Positions 9,818-18,660 of a DNA stretch of 64,000 nt are shown in pieces (within the stretch, counting starts at the first letter, position 1; each line of letters opens with the position of its first letter). The notes under the pieces are model-generated. The model had not been told where the DNA came from and searched no databases. It saw nothing but the letters and a program-made list of their open reading frames with translations. The translations under genes and the position numbers were made by a program. The stretch lies in the NCBI GenBank assembly GCA_963723455.1, contig CAVRQM010000004.1, positions 323,716-387,715 of the forward strand. Direction: 5' to 3'. Origin of the DNA: CAVRQM01 sp963723455. GTDB taxonomy: Bacteria > Pseudomonadota > Alphaproteobacteria > Acetobacterales > Acetobacteraceae.

Positions 9818-10150
9818 ATGGCTGCGAACAGCAACACCAAGCCGGTCAGCGACGCGAGCTTCGACAGCGACGTGCTCCAGGCCAGCGGTCCGGTCGTGGT
9901 GGATTTCTGGGCCGAATGGTGCGGACCGTGCCGCGCCATCTCGCCGGCGCTGGAGGAGATCGCGGGCGAATACGCGGGCAAGCTGACCATCGCCAAGGTC
10001 AACATCGACGAGAACCCGCGCACGCCGACCACCTACAACGTGCGCGGCATTCCCACGCTGATCCTGTTCAAGGACGGCAAGCAGGTCTCGACCAAGGTGG
10101 GCGCGGCGCCGAAAAGCGTGCTGAAGGAGTGGATCGCCTCGGCGATGTAA
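9818..10150 (+). CDS. trxA: Thioredoxin
   Basis: Small cytoplasmic dithiol-disulfide oxidoreductase of 110 residues. The active site is FWAEWCGPCRAISPALEEIA. The cis-Pro loop is NVRGIPTLILFKDGKQV, and the last helix ends SVLKEWIASAM. The ATG at 9818 is preferred because an AAAGGA ribosome-binding sequence lies 8 bp upstream and the protein then starts like other family members; an ORF start at 9761 is too far upstream. It follows addA by ~70 bp, the usual alphaproteobacterial addB-addA-trxA order. Confidence 0.96.
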   Translation: MAANSNTKPVSDASFDSDVLQASGPVVVDFWAEWCGPCRAISPALEEIAGEYAGKLTIAKVNIDENPRTPTTYNVRGIPTLILFKDGKQVSTKVGAAPKSVLKEWIASAM

Positions 10151-10171
10151 GCACCGGGGGCGCCACCCCGA

Positions 10172-10984
10172 TCATCCCCCCGGCAACAGCGCGGCAATCT
10201 CGTTCCCTCGCAAGACGTCGCGCACCGCCGCCGGCAGGTCGCCGGCGCGCAGCGCCCCGGCGGCGGCGGCCAGCCCGGCCATGGCTTTCAGGTAGAGCGC
10301 GCCGCCGAGACTGACCCGGCGCACGCCGGCTTTTGCGAGATCGTCGAGCGGCACGCCGGGACCGATCAGCACGTTCACCGGTTTGGGGGAGACTGCCCGC
10401 ACCACCGCGCGGACGGCATCCATGTCAGGCAGGCCAGGGGCGTAGAGGACGTCCGCGCCGGCCTCGGCGAAGGCGGCCAGGCGGCGGATGGTGTCGTCCA
10501 GGTCTGGCCGGCCATTGAGGAAGTTGTCGGTGCGGCCGGTCAGCAGGATGCGTCCGCGCGCCGCCCGCGCCGCGGCGCGGACGCGGGCCACGGCGGTATC
10601 GAAGTCATGGATCGGGCGCGCCGGATCGGCGGTCGTGTCCTCGATGCCGAGACCCGCGAGGCCGCCGTCGATGGCTGCTTCGACAGTGACCACACAATCC
10701 TCCGGCGCCGGACCGTAGCCGTCCTCAAGGTCGCCGTTGACCGGCAGGTCGGCAACGCGCGACAGCAAGGCGGCATTGGCGACGGAGTGGGCGCGACTGA
10801 CGGCGTGCGCGCCGTCGCGAACGCCCGCTGCGGCGGCGATGGCAAAGGATGAACTGCCGAGGGCCGCGAACCCCGCGCGCTTCAGCAGCACCGCGGAGGC
10901 GCCGTCCCAGGCATTCGGCATGACGAACGCGCCCGGCTGCTCATGCAGGGCGCGGAACTGCTCGTAGCGCGTCGCATCGGCCAT
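10172..10984 (-). CDS. Isocitrate lyase/PEP-mutase family protein
   Basis: TIM-barrel enzyme of the PEP mutase/isocitrate lyase superfamily that makes or breaks C-C or C-P bonds in alpha-keto acids; the exact substrate is unknown. Landmarks: FVMPNAWDGASAVLLKRAGF at the N-terminus, GSSSFAIAAAAGVRDG, the Mg-binding VNGDLEDGYG, GLGIEDTT, LTGRTDNF, and the C-terminal VSLGGALYLKAMAGL. At 270 residues it has the length of the oxaloacetate-decarboxylase/carboxyvinyl-carboxyphosphonate mutase-like subgroup. It lacks the KKCGH motif of true isocitrate lyase. The start ATG at 10984 gives MADATRYEQFRALH; the longer reading runs into tRNA-Gln. It converges with trxA with only 21 bp between stops. Confidence 0.87.
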   Translation of the reverse strand: MADATRYEQFRALHEQPGAFVMPNAWDGASAVLLKRAGFAALGSSSFAIAAAAGVRDGAHAVSRAHSVANAALLSRVADLPVNGDLEDGYGPAPEDCVVTVEAAIDGGLAGLGIEDTTADPARPIHDFDTAVARVRAAARAARGRILLTGRTDNFLNGRPDLDDTIRRLAAFAEAGADVLYAPGLPDMDAVRAVVRAVSPKPVNVLIGPGVPLDDLAKAGVRRVSLGGALYLKAMAGLAAAAGALRAGDLPAAVRDVLRGNEIAALLPGG

Positions 10985-11055
10985 GCTGCCGTCTCCGTGC
11001 CCCCAGGTGATCCTGCGCCGCTCGGGTGCGCGGAGAGAGTGCGGCGTGCGCGTCC

Positions 11056-11130
11056 TGGTTGGGGCGGAAGGATTCGAACCTTCGCATGGCGGATTCAAAG
11101 TCCGCTGCCTTACCGCTTGGCGACGCCCCA
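11056..11130 (-). tRNA. tRNA-Gln (TTG)
   Basis: A 75-nt cloverleaf. Acceptor arm TGGGGCG pairs with CGCCCCA. The D-arm region GCCAAGCGGTAAGGC is followed by anticodon loop CTTTGAA (anticodon TTG) and T-arm GAAGG-TTCGAAT-CCTTC. The 3' CCA is encoded, with discriminator A. It lies between ispE and the PEP-mutase-like gene on the same strand. Confidence 0.96.
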
Positions 11131-11158
11131 TCGGCCGCACCCGGCCGCACCAACGCTC

Positions 11159-12046
11159 TTAGGCCGCCCCTGTCGCCGCAGCAACCGCGGCCGCCGGGTG
11201 CGATGCGCCGCCCCACACCCACCAGCCCGGCCGTTGCAAGCCGCTTGCCGCCATCCCGGCCGCAGCCGGATCGGCGAAGATGCCGAAGCAGGTCGCCCCG
11301 GAACCGCTCATCCGCGCCAGCAGGCAGCCGGGGGCCGCGCGCAGCGCCGTCAGCACGGTCTCCACCGCCGGACATAGATCGCGCGCCGCCGGCTCCAGAT
11401 CGTTGCGCAGTGCAGCGAGGTCGGCCGCCATCGCCGCGGCGTCGGCCCATCCGCAGGGCAGGGCGGCCACACTCGAGAACGCCGCCCCCCGGCGCGCGGC
11501 GAACACCGCAGGGGTGGGCACCGCGACGCCGGGATTGACCAGCGCCAGCCCGAACGCCGGCAGCGCCGGGGCGTGCGCCAGCACCTCGCCGACCCCGCCC
11601 ATGCGCGCCGGGCGGCTCTCGAAGCACACCGGGACGTCCGCGCCGATCGCCTGCGCCATCGCCGCGAGCGCAGCGGCGGGCAGCGACACGTCCCACAGCC
11701 GGCCGAGCAGGCGCAGCGTCGCCGCCGCGTCGGCCGAGCCGCCGCCGATGCCGGATGCCACCGGCAGCCGCTTGTCCAGCACCAGCCGCGCCCCGCGCCT
11801 GACGCCCGCCGCCTCGGCCAGCAGCCTTGCCGCGCGCAGCACCAGGTTTTCCGCCGCATCGGCGGCCAGCACGGCAGCACCCGGCCCGCCCAGCCGCAGC
11901 TCCAGCACGTTCGCCGGCTCGGCCGAAATCCGGTCGGCGGCGCCGGCGAACACCACCAGGCTGTCGAGCAGGTGATACCCGTCCGGCCGCCGCCCGACGA
12001 CGTGCAGGAACAGGTTTACCTTGGCCGGCGCGACCTCGCTCAGCAT
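11159..12046 (-). CDS. ispE: 4-diphosphocytidyl-2-C-methyl-D-erythritol kinase
   Basis: GHMP-superfamily kinase of the non-mevalonate (MEP) isoprenoid pathway, phosphorylating CDP-methylerythritol with ATP. The N-terminal EVAPAKVNLFLHVVGRRPDG contains the catalytic Lys. The ATP loop is LPVASGIGGGSADAAATLRL, and LLARMSGSGATCFGIF forms the C-terminal GHMP motif. At 295 residues it has normal length. It follows the TPR lipoprotein gene with a 12-bp gap on the same strand, the common arrangement in Rhodospirillales, and precedes tRNA-Gln. Confidence 0.96.
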   Translation of the reverse strand: MLSEVAPAKVNLFLHVVGRRPDGYHLLDSLVVFAGAADRISAEPANVLELRLGGPGAAVLAADAAENLVLRAARLLAEAAGVRRGARLVLDKRLPVASGIGGGSADAAATLRLLGRLWDVSLPAAALAAMAQAIGADVPVCFESRPARMGGVGEVLAHAPALPAFGLALVNPGVAVPTPAVFAARRGAAFSSVAALPCGWADAAAMAADLAALRNDLEPAARDLCPAVETVLTALRAAPGCLLARMSGSGATCFGIFADPAAAGMAASGLQRPGWWVWGGASHPAAAVAAATGAA

Positions 12047-12058
12047 CGCCGGCAGCGG

Positions 12059-13773
12059 TCAGGGCTGCGACTTGCCGGCGGGCAGGTTCGAGGCGTCCAC
12101 CTCGCGCAGTTTCCTTTGCAGCACCGCCGCCTGGTCCGACGACGGCTTCAGCGTCAGCGCGCGCCGCCACTGGAACGCCGCCTCCAGCGGCCGGCCGGCG
12201 GCGCGGTAGGCGTCGCCCAGATGGCCGTTGATCTCGGCGTCCTCCGGCTGCAGCTCGACCGCGCGCTCAAGCTGCTTGACGGCGTTGGAAACCTGGCCCT
12301 GCCGCAGTTCGACCCAGCCGAGGCTGTCCACGATGGCGCCGTCGTCCGGCCGCAGCGTCACCGCGCGCTCGATCATCGTGCGCGCCCGCGACAAATTGCT
12401 GCCCTGCTCGGTCCAGGCGTAGCCCAAATAGTTCAGCACGAAGGGCTGATCCGGCGACAGCGCCAGCGCGTGCTCGAAATCCGCCTGCGCCGCCGGCCAG
12501 CGATGCGCTGCCTCAAGCGCGATGCCGCGGGCATAGAAGAGCGGCCAGTTGTCGCGGGTCGGGTTGGGCACGCGGGCCACCGCCTGGTCATAGGCGGCCA
12601 CCGACGCGTCGGCATGGCCCTGCTGGCGCAGCAGGCTGCCCTGCATGGTCCAGGGCTCCGGCCGGTCGGGATAGGTCTGCTCCATGCGGGCCAGCAGCCC
12701 GAGCGCGTCGCCCGTGCGGCCGAGCTGGTCCAGCAGGGCGGCGCGGCGCAGGTCCACCAGCCCGGCCAGCGGGTCGTCCGCGGCAACCGGCGCCAGCACC
12801 TCCAGCGCCGCCTGCGGATGCTTGGCCTCGGTGCTGAGTTCGGAGGACAGCAGGCGCGCGCCGGTCAGATCCGGGCGCAGCTGCAGCGCCAGATGCAGCA
12901 GCAGTGCGGCATAGTCGGCGGCGTCCTGGTCGCGCAGCGCCGCGGCGAGCGCGAGATACGCCTCGGCCATGCCGTCGGTGGCGCGGCGGATCTGCGGCTG
13001 CCCGGCGCTGCGCTCCAGCGCCGGCAGGGCGATCGCCAAGTCCGGGCTTTGCTGGGCGAGGCTGTGCAGGATGCGATCGGCGGCGGCGCCGTCGCCCTGG
13101 CGCACCTGCCAGCTCGCCAGGGTGCGCGCCAGCTCCAGGTTCAGCTCGCCATACGCGGCCTGCGCCGCCCGGTACAGCCGCGCCGCCTCCGGGTCGCGAT
13201 GCGCAAGATCGGCGATCATCGCCGCGTGCAGCAGGTAGGCGGCGCGGAAGCGGTCGCCTTGCATGAACGGGCGCAGCGTGGCCAGCGCCAGGTCGGCGCG
13301 GCCGGATCCGGCCTGCGACCAGGCCACCAGAAGCGGCTGCAGCACCTGCGTCATGCCCTGCTGCGGCAGGCCGGCGAAGCGGCTCTGCGCCTCGGCCCAG
13401 TCGCCGTGCTGGGCGGCGAGGTCGCCGAGGAACAGCTGCGCCACCGGATTGTCGAGCTGCGTGCGCGCCAGGCGCTCGGTCTGCGGCCGGTCGGTCAGCA
13501 GGCAGGCCAGGAACGCTTGCTGCTGCAGTTCGGCGTCGCCCGGATCGGCGGCCAGCGCGCGCAGGAAGGCGTCCGCCGCGGTGTTCAGGTCGCCCTGCTG
13601 GCCGGCCATGCCGGCCGACCAGGAACGCCGGGCTGGACGGCCCCGGCGTGCCGCCGCGCGCGCCCGGCGGCCTGCCCGGCATCCGAGGCCGGCCCGGACG
13701 CGGCGCATCCGGACAGCAGGGACAGGGCGACCAGGACCGAGCGACGGAGCGAACGCGCATGCTGCATCGCCAC
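12059..13773 (-). CDS. Tetratricopeptide-repeat lipoprotein; two frameshifts near the N-terminus
   Basis: Predicted exported TPR scaffold of ~570 residues. The N-terminus has basic residues, a hydrophobic run and lipobox LLSGC (Cys about residue 23). The rest is a solid array of TPR helices, such as PVAQLFLGDLAAQHGDWAEA, FVLNYLGYAWTEQGSNL and AEINGHLGDAYRAAGRPLEA, ending ASNLPAGKSQP. The start is GTG 13773 or, more likely, ATG 13767. The frame breaks twice between about 13610 and 13670: lipobox segment in one frame, SSPAFLVGR in a second, MAGQQGDLNTAADAFL onward in the third. The intact protein presumably reads FLVGRMAGQQGDLNTA. Function is not known; the ispE neighbourhood is conserved in the order. 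Confidence 0.82.
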
Positions 13774-13877
13774 AGCCTACCAGCCGGCCGATGGCCGCGC
13801 CATGCCCGCCGGGCCGCGCCGGCTGCTCCGCCCGCGGCAGCTTGCCCTTAGCCGCAGGCGGTCGGATTGTCGGCGCG

Positions 13878-14678
13878 ATGGACATGCTGGCCGCTTTGGC
13901 GCTGCAACTGGAGTGGGGCGCCGACGAGGCGCTGGACTTGCGGGCCGTCGATCGGCGCGGCCTGGTCGCCGCGGCGGCCGTGCCGGCGACGAGCGCCGCG
14001 CTGGCGCCGGCGCCCGCCGCCGCCCGCGGGCGCGTCGCGGCGGTCCCGCCTGGCGTGGGCGAGACTGCGGCCGCGCGGGCGCGGGCGGCGGCGGCGGCGG
14101 CGGACAGCCCGGCGGCGCTGCGTTCGGCGCTGGCCGGGTTCGACGCGTTCGGGCTGGCGGCGACCGCGACCTCGCTGGTGTTCGCCGACGGCGAGGCGCA
14201 GGCCGGGCTGGTGATTGTGGGCGACGCGCCGGGCGCCGAGGAGGACGCCTCGGGCATCGCCTTCAGCGGCCCGGCAGGCCGACTGCTGGACCGCATGCTG
14301 GGCAGCATCGGCCTGGACCGGCGGGTGGTGCTGCTGACCACGGTGGTCCCGTGGCGGCCGCCGGGCGGCCGGCCGCCGAGCGAGGCGGAGATCGCCTGCT
14401 GCCTGCCGTTCCTGGAACGGCATCTGGCGCTGCTGCGGCCGCGCCGGCTGGTGACGCTGGGGGCGTTGCCGGCGCGCGCCCTGCTCGGCCGCCGCGAGCC
14501 GGTCAGCCGCCTGCGCGGGCGCTGGATGGACGCCGCGATCCATGGCCTGCCCGACGCCGTGCCGACCCTGCCGATGCTGCACCCGTCGCAGCTGCTGGCG
14601 CGGCCGGAGTGGAAGGCGCTCGCCTGGTCCGACCTGCGGCTGTTGCATCGCACCCTGAGCGCAATCACGGATTCGTGA
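13878..14678 (+). CDS. Uracil-DNA glycosylase family 4/5-like protein, iron-sulfur cysteines reduced
   Basis: Removes uracil from DNA in base-excision repair, by family. Landmarks: LVIVGDAPGAEEDASGIAFS (motif 1), VVPWRPPGGRPPSEAEIACC, and MLHPSQLLARPEWKALAWSD (motif 2-like HP-S). The start MDMLAALALQLEWGADEAL is typical of Acetobacteraceae homologues and lies 104 bp from the divergent TPR lipoprotein. Odd points: the region before the glycosylase core, where relatives carry a cluster Cys (FDGC-like), reads FDAFGLAATAT here, and the usual Asn of N-x-x-PWRPP is Thr/Val. Only the EIACC cysteines remain, so the 4Fe-4S cluster may be lost or altered. At 266 residues it has normal length. Confidence 0.82.
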   Translation: MDMLAALALQLEWGADEALDLRAVDRRGLVAAAAVPATSAALAPAPAAARGRVAAVPPGVGETAAARARAAAAAADSPAALRSALAGFDAFGLAATATSLVFADGEAQAGLVIVGDAPGAEEDASGIAFSGPAGRLLDRMLGSIGLDRRVVLLTTVVPWRPPGGRPPSEAEIACCLPFLERHLALLRPRRLVTLGALPARALLGRREPVSRLRGRWMDAAIHGLPDAVPTLPMLHPSQLLARPEWKALAWSDLRLLHRTLSAITDS

Positions 14679-14790
14679 TCGTGCAACGCCGTATAAACGA
14701 CTGATTGACGTTTATTACCGCTCTCTTGGGCGGCGCGGCCGGTTTTCAAGCATTGAGTTTCGGGTCCGTCGCGTGTAGCGGCCGTGACCC

Positions 14791-16755
14791 ATGCCAGGGA
14801 TCGGTGTCACGCTCTCTCGCCGGCCGGCTGCAACCGCCCTGTTGGCGGGCGCCGCGCTGCTGGCCGGTTCGTCCCCATGGTCCGGCGCGCGCGCCGGGCA
14901 GGCGGGCGCGCATACCGGCTCGCCGCCGCCGGACGACACGGCGATGGCCATTCCGCGCCTGTCGCCGTTCGGCGGCGGCGACGAGCTGGCGTTGCCGCAG
15001 CCGCTGGCGCCGAGCGACGCCGCGCGCATCCGCCGCATCCTGAAGCTGCAGGCGCATGGCGCGATCGAGGCGGCCTCACGCGAGACCGACCAGCTCGACT
15101 CCGCCTCGCCGCTCGGGCAGGCGATGCTGGGAATGATCCTGGCCGACCGCTACCTCGGGCGGTTCACCCGGCCGGACGCGCCGACGCTGGGGCGCTGGCT
15201 GGCCCGCTGGCCCGACCTGCCGGACGCGCCGGCGATCTATGCGCTGATGCTGACCCGGCTGCCGCAGGGGGCGAGGACGCCGCCGCCGCCGTTCGCGGCG
15301 CTTCCCAGCCCGCTCGCCGGCCCCGCCGCGCCCGCCCCCGTGGCGCCGCCGGTGCCCGAGGAGACCGGGGCCGACGAGCGGGCGCTGGCGCGCAACCCCG
15401 ACCTCGACCGCTCGGTGGCCGAGGCCGCGCGCGCCCGGGGCGCGGCCGGCGTGCGCCGGCTGCTGGCCCGCACCAAGGGCCTCAGCGGGGCCTATGCGTC
15501 GCAGCTGGCTGGCGAGGCGGGGCGCATTCTGTTTACCCTGAACCGCGACCAGGACGCCTTCGACATCGCCGCTGAGGGCGCGCGGGCCTGTCGCCGTTGG
15601 CCGGGGACGGACTGCCAGACCGCCTCGCTGGCGGGCTTTGCCGCGGGCCTGGCCGCGTGGCGGCTGGACCGGCCGGACCAGGCCGGCCCAATGTTCGAGG
15701 CGGCCTGGCGCGCGCGCCTGACCACGCCGTCGCTGCGCGCCGCGGCGGCGTTCTGGGCGGCGCGGGCGCGGCTGGACGGGCGCGATCCCGCCGGCTTCCT
15801 GCCCTGGATGCAGCGCGCCGCCGCCGAGCGCGACACCTTCTATGGTCTGCTGGCAGCCCGCGTCCTGCGCCAGCGCGCCGGCTCGGCCCCGGGCGAGCGG
15901 GAGTTCGCCCGCGCCGCCGGCGGCTTCGAGGAACGCGAGACGCTGGGCGAGGCGGATCTGGATGCGGTGGCGGCCACGCCGGAGGGCCTGCGCGCCTTCG
16001 CGCTGCTGCAACTGGGCCAGCCGGACCGCGCCGAGGCCGAACTGCGCCGGCTTTGGCCGATGGTGGCCGGCACGCCGCCGCTGGCCCGCGCGGTGATGCT
16101 GGTGGCTGATCGCGCCGGGCTGTCCGGCCTGGCGGCGCAGGTGGCCGACCTGCTGACCGCCGCCGACGGCCGCCCGCGTGAGGCGATGCGCTTCCGGGTG
16201 CCACGGCTGGCCCCGGATGGCGGCTTCCGGGTCGATCCGGCGATGATCCTCGCCCTGGCCCGGACGGAGTCCAATTTCGACGCCAGCGAAGTCTCCTCGG
16301 CGGGGGCGCGCGGCCTCATGCAGATCATGCCCGACACCGCTGCCGACGTGGTGGCCGGCGCTGGCCATGCTCCGGCGCCGGGACGGGTGACGCGGCTGCT
16401 GGACGATCCCGCCGCCAACCTGGCGCTCGGCCAGGACTACGTAATGTGGCTGTCGCGGCACGCACCGGTGGACGGCGACCTGATACGGCTGCTCGCCAGC
16501 TACAATTCCGGCCCCGGGAAGTTCGGCCATTGGGCCGGCGCGGTGCGCGACGGCGGCGACCCGCTGCTGTTCATCGAGGCGATCCCGCTGGACGAGACCC
16601 GCGCCTTCGTGCCCCGCGTGCTGACCTATACCTGGCTATACGCGCGCCGGCTGCGTCTGCCGACGCCGAGCCTGGACGAACTCGCCGCCGGCGAGTGGCC
16701 GCGCTATCATCCGTTGCGCGTGCGCGGAACCGAGACTGCGGCGCGTCTGAACTGA
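14791..16755 (+). CDS. Soluble lytic murein transglycosylase (Slt family)
   Basis: Periplasmic muramidase that cleaves glycan strands to anhydro-MurNAc ends. An N-terminal signal-like segment (ATALLAGAALLAGSSPW) is followed by a Pro-rich stretch and a long alpha-helical superhelix. The C-terminal goose-lysozyme-like catalytic domain has LARTESNFDASEVSSAGARG (catalytic Glu in RTESNF), LMQIMPDTAADV, NLALGQDYV and ASYNSGPGKFGHW. At 654 residues it matches Slt70-like proteins. The start ATG at 14791 is the first in frame. moaB follows 24 bp downstream on the same strand. Confidence 0.93.
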   Translation: MPGIGVTLSRRPAATALLAGAALLAGSSPWSGARAGQAGAHTGSPPPDDTAMAIPRLSPFGGGDELALPQPLAPSDAARIRRILKLQAHGAIEAASRETDQLDSASPLGQAMLGMILADRYLGRFTRPDAPTLGRWLARWPDLPDAPAIYALMLTRLPQGARTPPPPFAALPSPLAGPAAPAPVAPPVPEETGADERALARNPDLDRSVAEAARARGAAGVRRLLARTKGLSGAYASQLAGEAGRILFTLNRDQDAFDIAAEGARACRRWPGTDCQTASLAGFAAGLAAWRLDRPDQAGPMFEAAWRARLTTPSLRAAAAFWAARARLDGRDPAGFLPWMQRAAAERDTFYGLLAARVLRQRAGSAPGEREFARAAGGFEERETLGEADLDAVAATPEGLRAFALLQLGQPDRAEAELRRLWPMVAGTPPLARAVMLVADRAGLSGLAAQVADLLTAADGRPREAMRFRVPRLAPDGGFRVDPAMILALARTESNFDASEVSSAGARGLMQIMPDTAADVVAGAGHAPAPGRVTRLLDDPAANLALGQDYVMWLSRHAPVDGDLIRLLASYNSGPGKFGHWAGAVRDGGDPLLFIEAIPLDETRAFVPRVLTYTWLYARRLRLPTPSLDELAAGEWPRYHPLRVRGTETAARLN

Positions 16756-16779
16756 TCCGGCGGAGCGGGACCGCACGCA

Positions 16780-17325
16780 ATGGCGCGCATTGACGAGAGC
16801 CGCAGGTTCCTGGCCGTCCGCATCGCGGTGCTGACAGTCTCGGACACGCGCGGTCCAGCGCAGGACACCTCCGGCGACACGCTGGCCGCGCGCATCGCGG
16901 CCGCCGGGCACGTCCTGGCGGAGCGCGCCATCGAGCGCGACGATTCCGACGCGATCGAGCGCCGGCTGCGCGGCTGGATCGCCGATCCGCAGGTGGACGT
17001 GGTCATCAGCACCGGCGGCACCGGCCTGACCGGCCGCGACGTGACCCCGGAGGCGTTCGAGCGCGTTCTGGACAAGCGCATCGAGGGGTTCGGCGAGCTG
17101 TTCCGCATGCTCAGCTTCCAGAAGATCGGCACCTCCACCATGCAGTCGCGTGCGCTGGGCGGGGTGGCCGGCGGCACCTATCTGTTCGCGCTGCCGGGCA
17201 GTCCGGGCGCAGTGCGCGACGCCTGGGACGACATCCTGGTGTGGCAGCTGGATGTCCGCCATCGGCCCTGCAACCTGACCGAACTCATGCCGCGGCTGCA
17301 GGAGCATCTGCGCCCGGCTTCCTGA
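16780..17325 (+). CDS. moaB: Molybdopterin adenylyltransferase-type protein MoaB/MogA
   Basis: Molybdenum-cofactor biosynthesis protein of the MoaB/MogA fold, which adenylates molybdopterin. Motifs: RIAVLTVSDTRG at the N-terminus, the substrate loop VISTGGTGLTGRDVTPEAF, and FRMLSFQKIGTSTMQSRALG with LFALPGSPGAVRDAWDDIL. At 181 residues it has the MoaB length. Its 3' end overlaps the opposite-strand DUF2064 gene by about 148 bp, which is unusual. Confidence 0.93.
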   Translation: MARIDESRRFLAVRIAVLTVSDTRGPAQDTSGDTLAARIAAAGHVLAERAIERDDSDAIERRLRGWIADPQVDVVISTGGTGLTGRDVTPEAFERVLDKRIEGFGELFRMLSFQKIGTSTMQSRALGGVAGGTYLFALPGSPGAVRDAWDDILVWQLDVRHRPCNLTELMPRLQEHLRPAS

Positions 17326-17879
17326 GGTCGGCTTGGCGTGTCCACGTCCGCCAGCGTCCGCAGCAGCGCGATCCGGCGCCGCGGAAAGTTGGCCAGCGTG
17401 TCGGCCAGCGCGTGCGGCCCCGACCAGCGCACCTGAGCGAACGGCCGCGCCGGCCGGCGGGCGGCCATCGCCACCAGCCAGTAGCCGCCATCGCGCGCCG
17501 GGCCGAACACCGCGTCGCTGCCGCGCAGCAGGCGCAGCGCGCGCGCCGCGTCGTCGGCGGACAGCGCCGGGATGTCGCAGCCGACGATGGCTACGCGCCG
17601 GCGCGGCAGGCGGCGGAACACCCGGCCCATCCGCGCCTCCAGGTCGCCGCCGCCCTGCGGCAGGCTGGGCAGGCCCTGCAGCCACGGGCCGCGCGCGCCG
17701 TCCGGGGTGACCGCCACCAGGGTCGCGAACCGCCGGTCGGCGCGCAGCAGCCGCAGCGTGCGCCGCAGCGTCGCCGCGTGAAACCGCAGCGCCGCCGGCG
17801 CGCCGATGCCGGCGGCCAGGCGGCGCTTCACCGTGCCCAGCCGCGGCGCGCGCGCGAACACCACCACCAGCGGTCTCAT
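17178..17879 (-). CDS. DUF2064 / TIGR04282-type arsenosugar-associated glycosyltransferase, antisense-extended 3' end
   Basis: Nucleotide-diphospho-sugar transferase fold protein of the TIGR04282 family. Motifs: VVVFARAPRLGTVKRRLAAG, VAIVGCDIPALSADDAARAL, DAVFGPARDGGYWLVAM and the usual end RIALLRTLADVDTP. After that point homologues normally stop; here the frame runs ~49 codons further, antisense to moaB, to a stop at 17178. The real stop may have been lost by an indel or mutation, so the last residues are doubtful. The ATG overlaps the upstream glycosyltransferase stop (ATGA at 17879). This family pairs with TIGR04283 in arsenosugar biosynthesis clusters, but no arsS is present nearby. Confidence 0.83.
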   Translation of the reverse strand: MRPLVVVFARAPRLGTVKRRLAAGIGAPAALRFHAATLRRTLRLLRADRRFATLVAVTPDGARGPWLQGLPSLPQGGGDLEARMGRVFRRLPRRRVAIVGCDIPALSADDAARALRLLRGSDAVFGPARDGGYWLVAMAARRPARPFAQVRWSGPHALADTLANFPRRRIALLRTLADVDTPSRPQEAGRRCSCSRGMSSVRLQGRWRTSSCHTRMSSQASRTAPGLPGSANR

Positions 17880-18588
17880 CCGTACAGCCTGGCAAGCAGC
17901 GGCGCCGGCAGGCCGGCCGGTACAGCGCGAGGCAGCACAGGTTGCGCGCCGAGCGGCGCGTCCAGCCCTCGGTCTCCCACCGCCGCGCCGAGGTCAGCGC
18001 CGCCGCGTCCAGCGCCAGCAGCCTACGCCGGCCGATGCGGCGGACCAGGTCCACATCCTCCATCAGCGGCAAGGCGCGCACGCCCCCGACCCGGTCGAGC
18101 AGCGAGCGCGAGATCAGCAGGCCCTGGTCGCCATAGGGCAGGCCGAAGCGGCGGCAGCGCCAGGCGACCAGGCGCTCCAGCCGGCGCGCCTGGGTCGCGT
18201 CGCTGTCGAGCGTCAGGCGGAAATAGCCGGCGCGGTCCGGCCCGCCGCCCATCAGCGCCGCCGCGCATTGCCGCCAGCCCGGCGCCAGGCGGGTGTCGGC
18301 GTGCAGCAGCAGCAGCCAGTCGCCGCGCGCCGCGGCGATGCCCGCGCCCAGCTGTCCGCCGCGCCCGCGCGGGGCTGCGATCACCCGCGCGCCGGCGGCG
18401 GCGGCGATCCGGGTCGTGGCATCGCGGCTGCCGCCATCGACCACCAGCATTTCGTCCGCCGCCGACGCCACGCAGCGCAGCGCCGCGCCCAGCGTGGCCG
18501 CCGCGTCCAGCGCCGGGACCACCACCGACAGCGCCACCGACGACAGGCTTGCGGGAAGGCTTGGAGAAGGGCTCGGGGGCAGCATCAA
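17876..18588 (-). CDS. Family 2 glycosyltransferase (TIGR04283 arsenosugar-type); frameshift near 3' end
   Basis: GT-A fold transferase: LSVVVPALDAAATLGAAL, the nucleotide-binding EMLVVDGGSRDATTRIAAAA, GRGGQLGAGIAAARGDWLLL with LHADTRL as the DxD-like motif, and PLMEDVDLVRRI with the catalytic acidic pair. The frame breaks near 17920 after NLCCLALY; in the next frame AGLPAPLLARLYG then stop reproduces the normal family C-terminus and gives a clean ATGA overlap with the DUF2064 gene. The start may be ATG 18588, ATG 18585 or a GTG nearer the LSVVVPALD strand; the first residues are low-complexity Ser/Pro. Confidence 0.85.
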
Positions 18589-18660
18589 TGTTCCATCAAT
18601 GTTCTTGACCCGACGGGCTGCGATGCGGCATGTCTAGCATGCGAACGAAGGAGGAACAGG

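Noticed and set aside
10150..10172. Terminator between trxA and the PEP-mutase-like gene
   Set aside because: A short GC-rich inverted segment without a T-run, and only 21 bp between convergent stops; too weak to annotate.
18601..18640. Sigma70-like promoter for the radical SAM gene (TTGACC ... TCTAGC)
   Set aside because: Spacing between the boxes is about 22 bp, too long for confidence.
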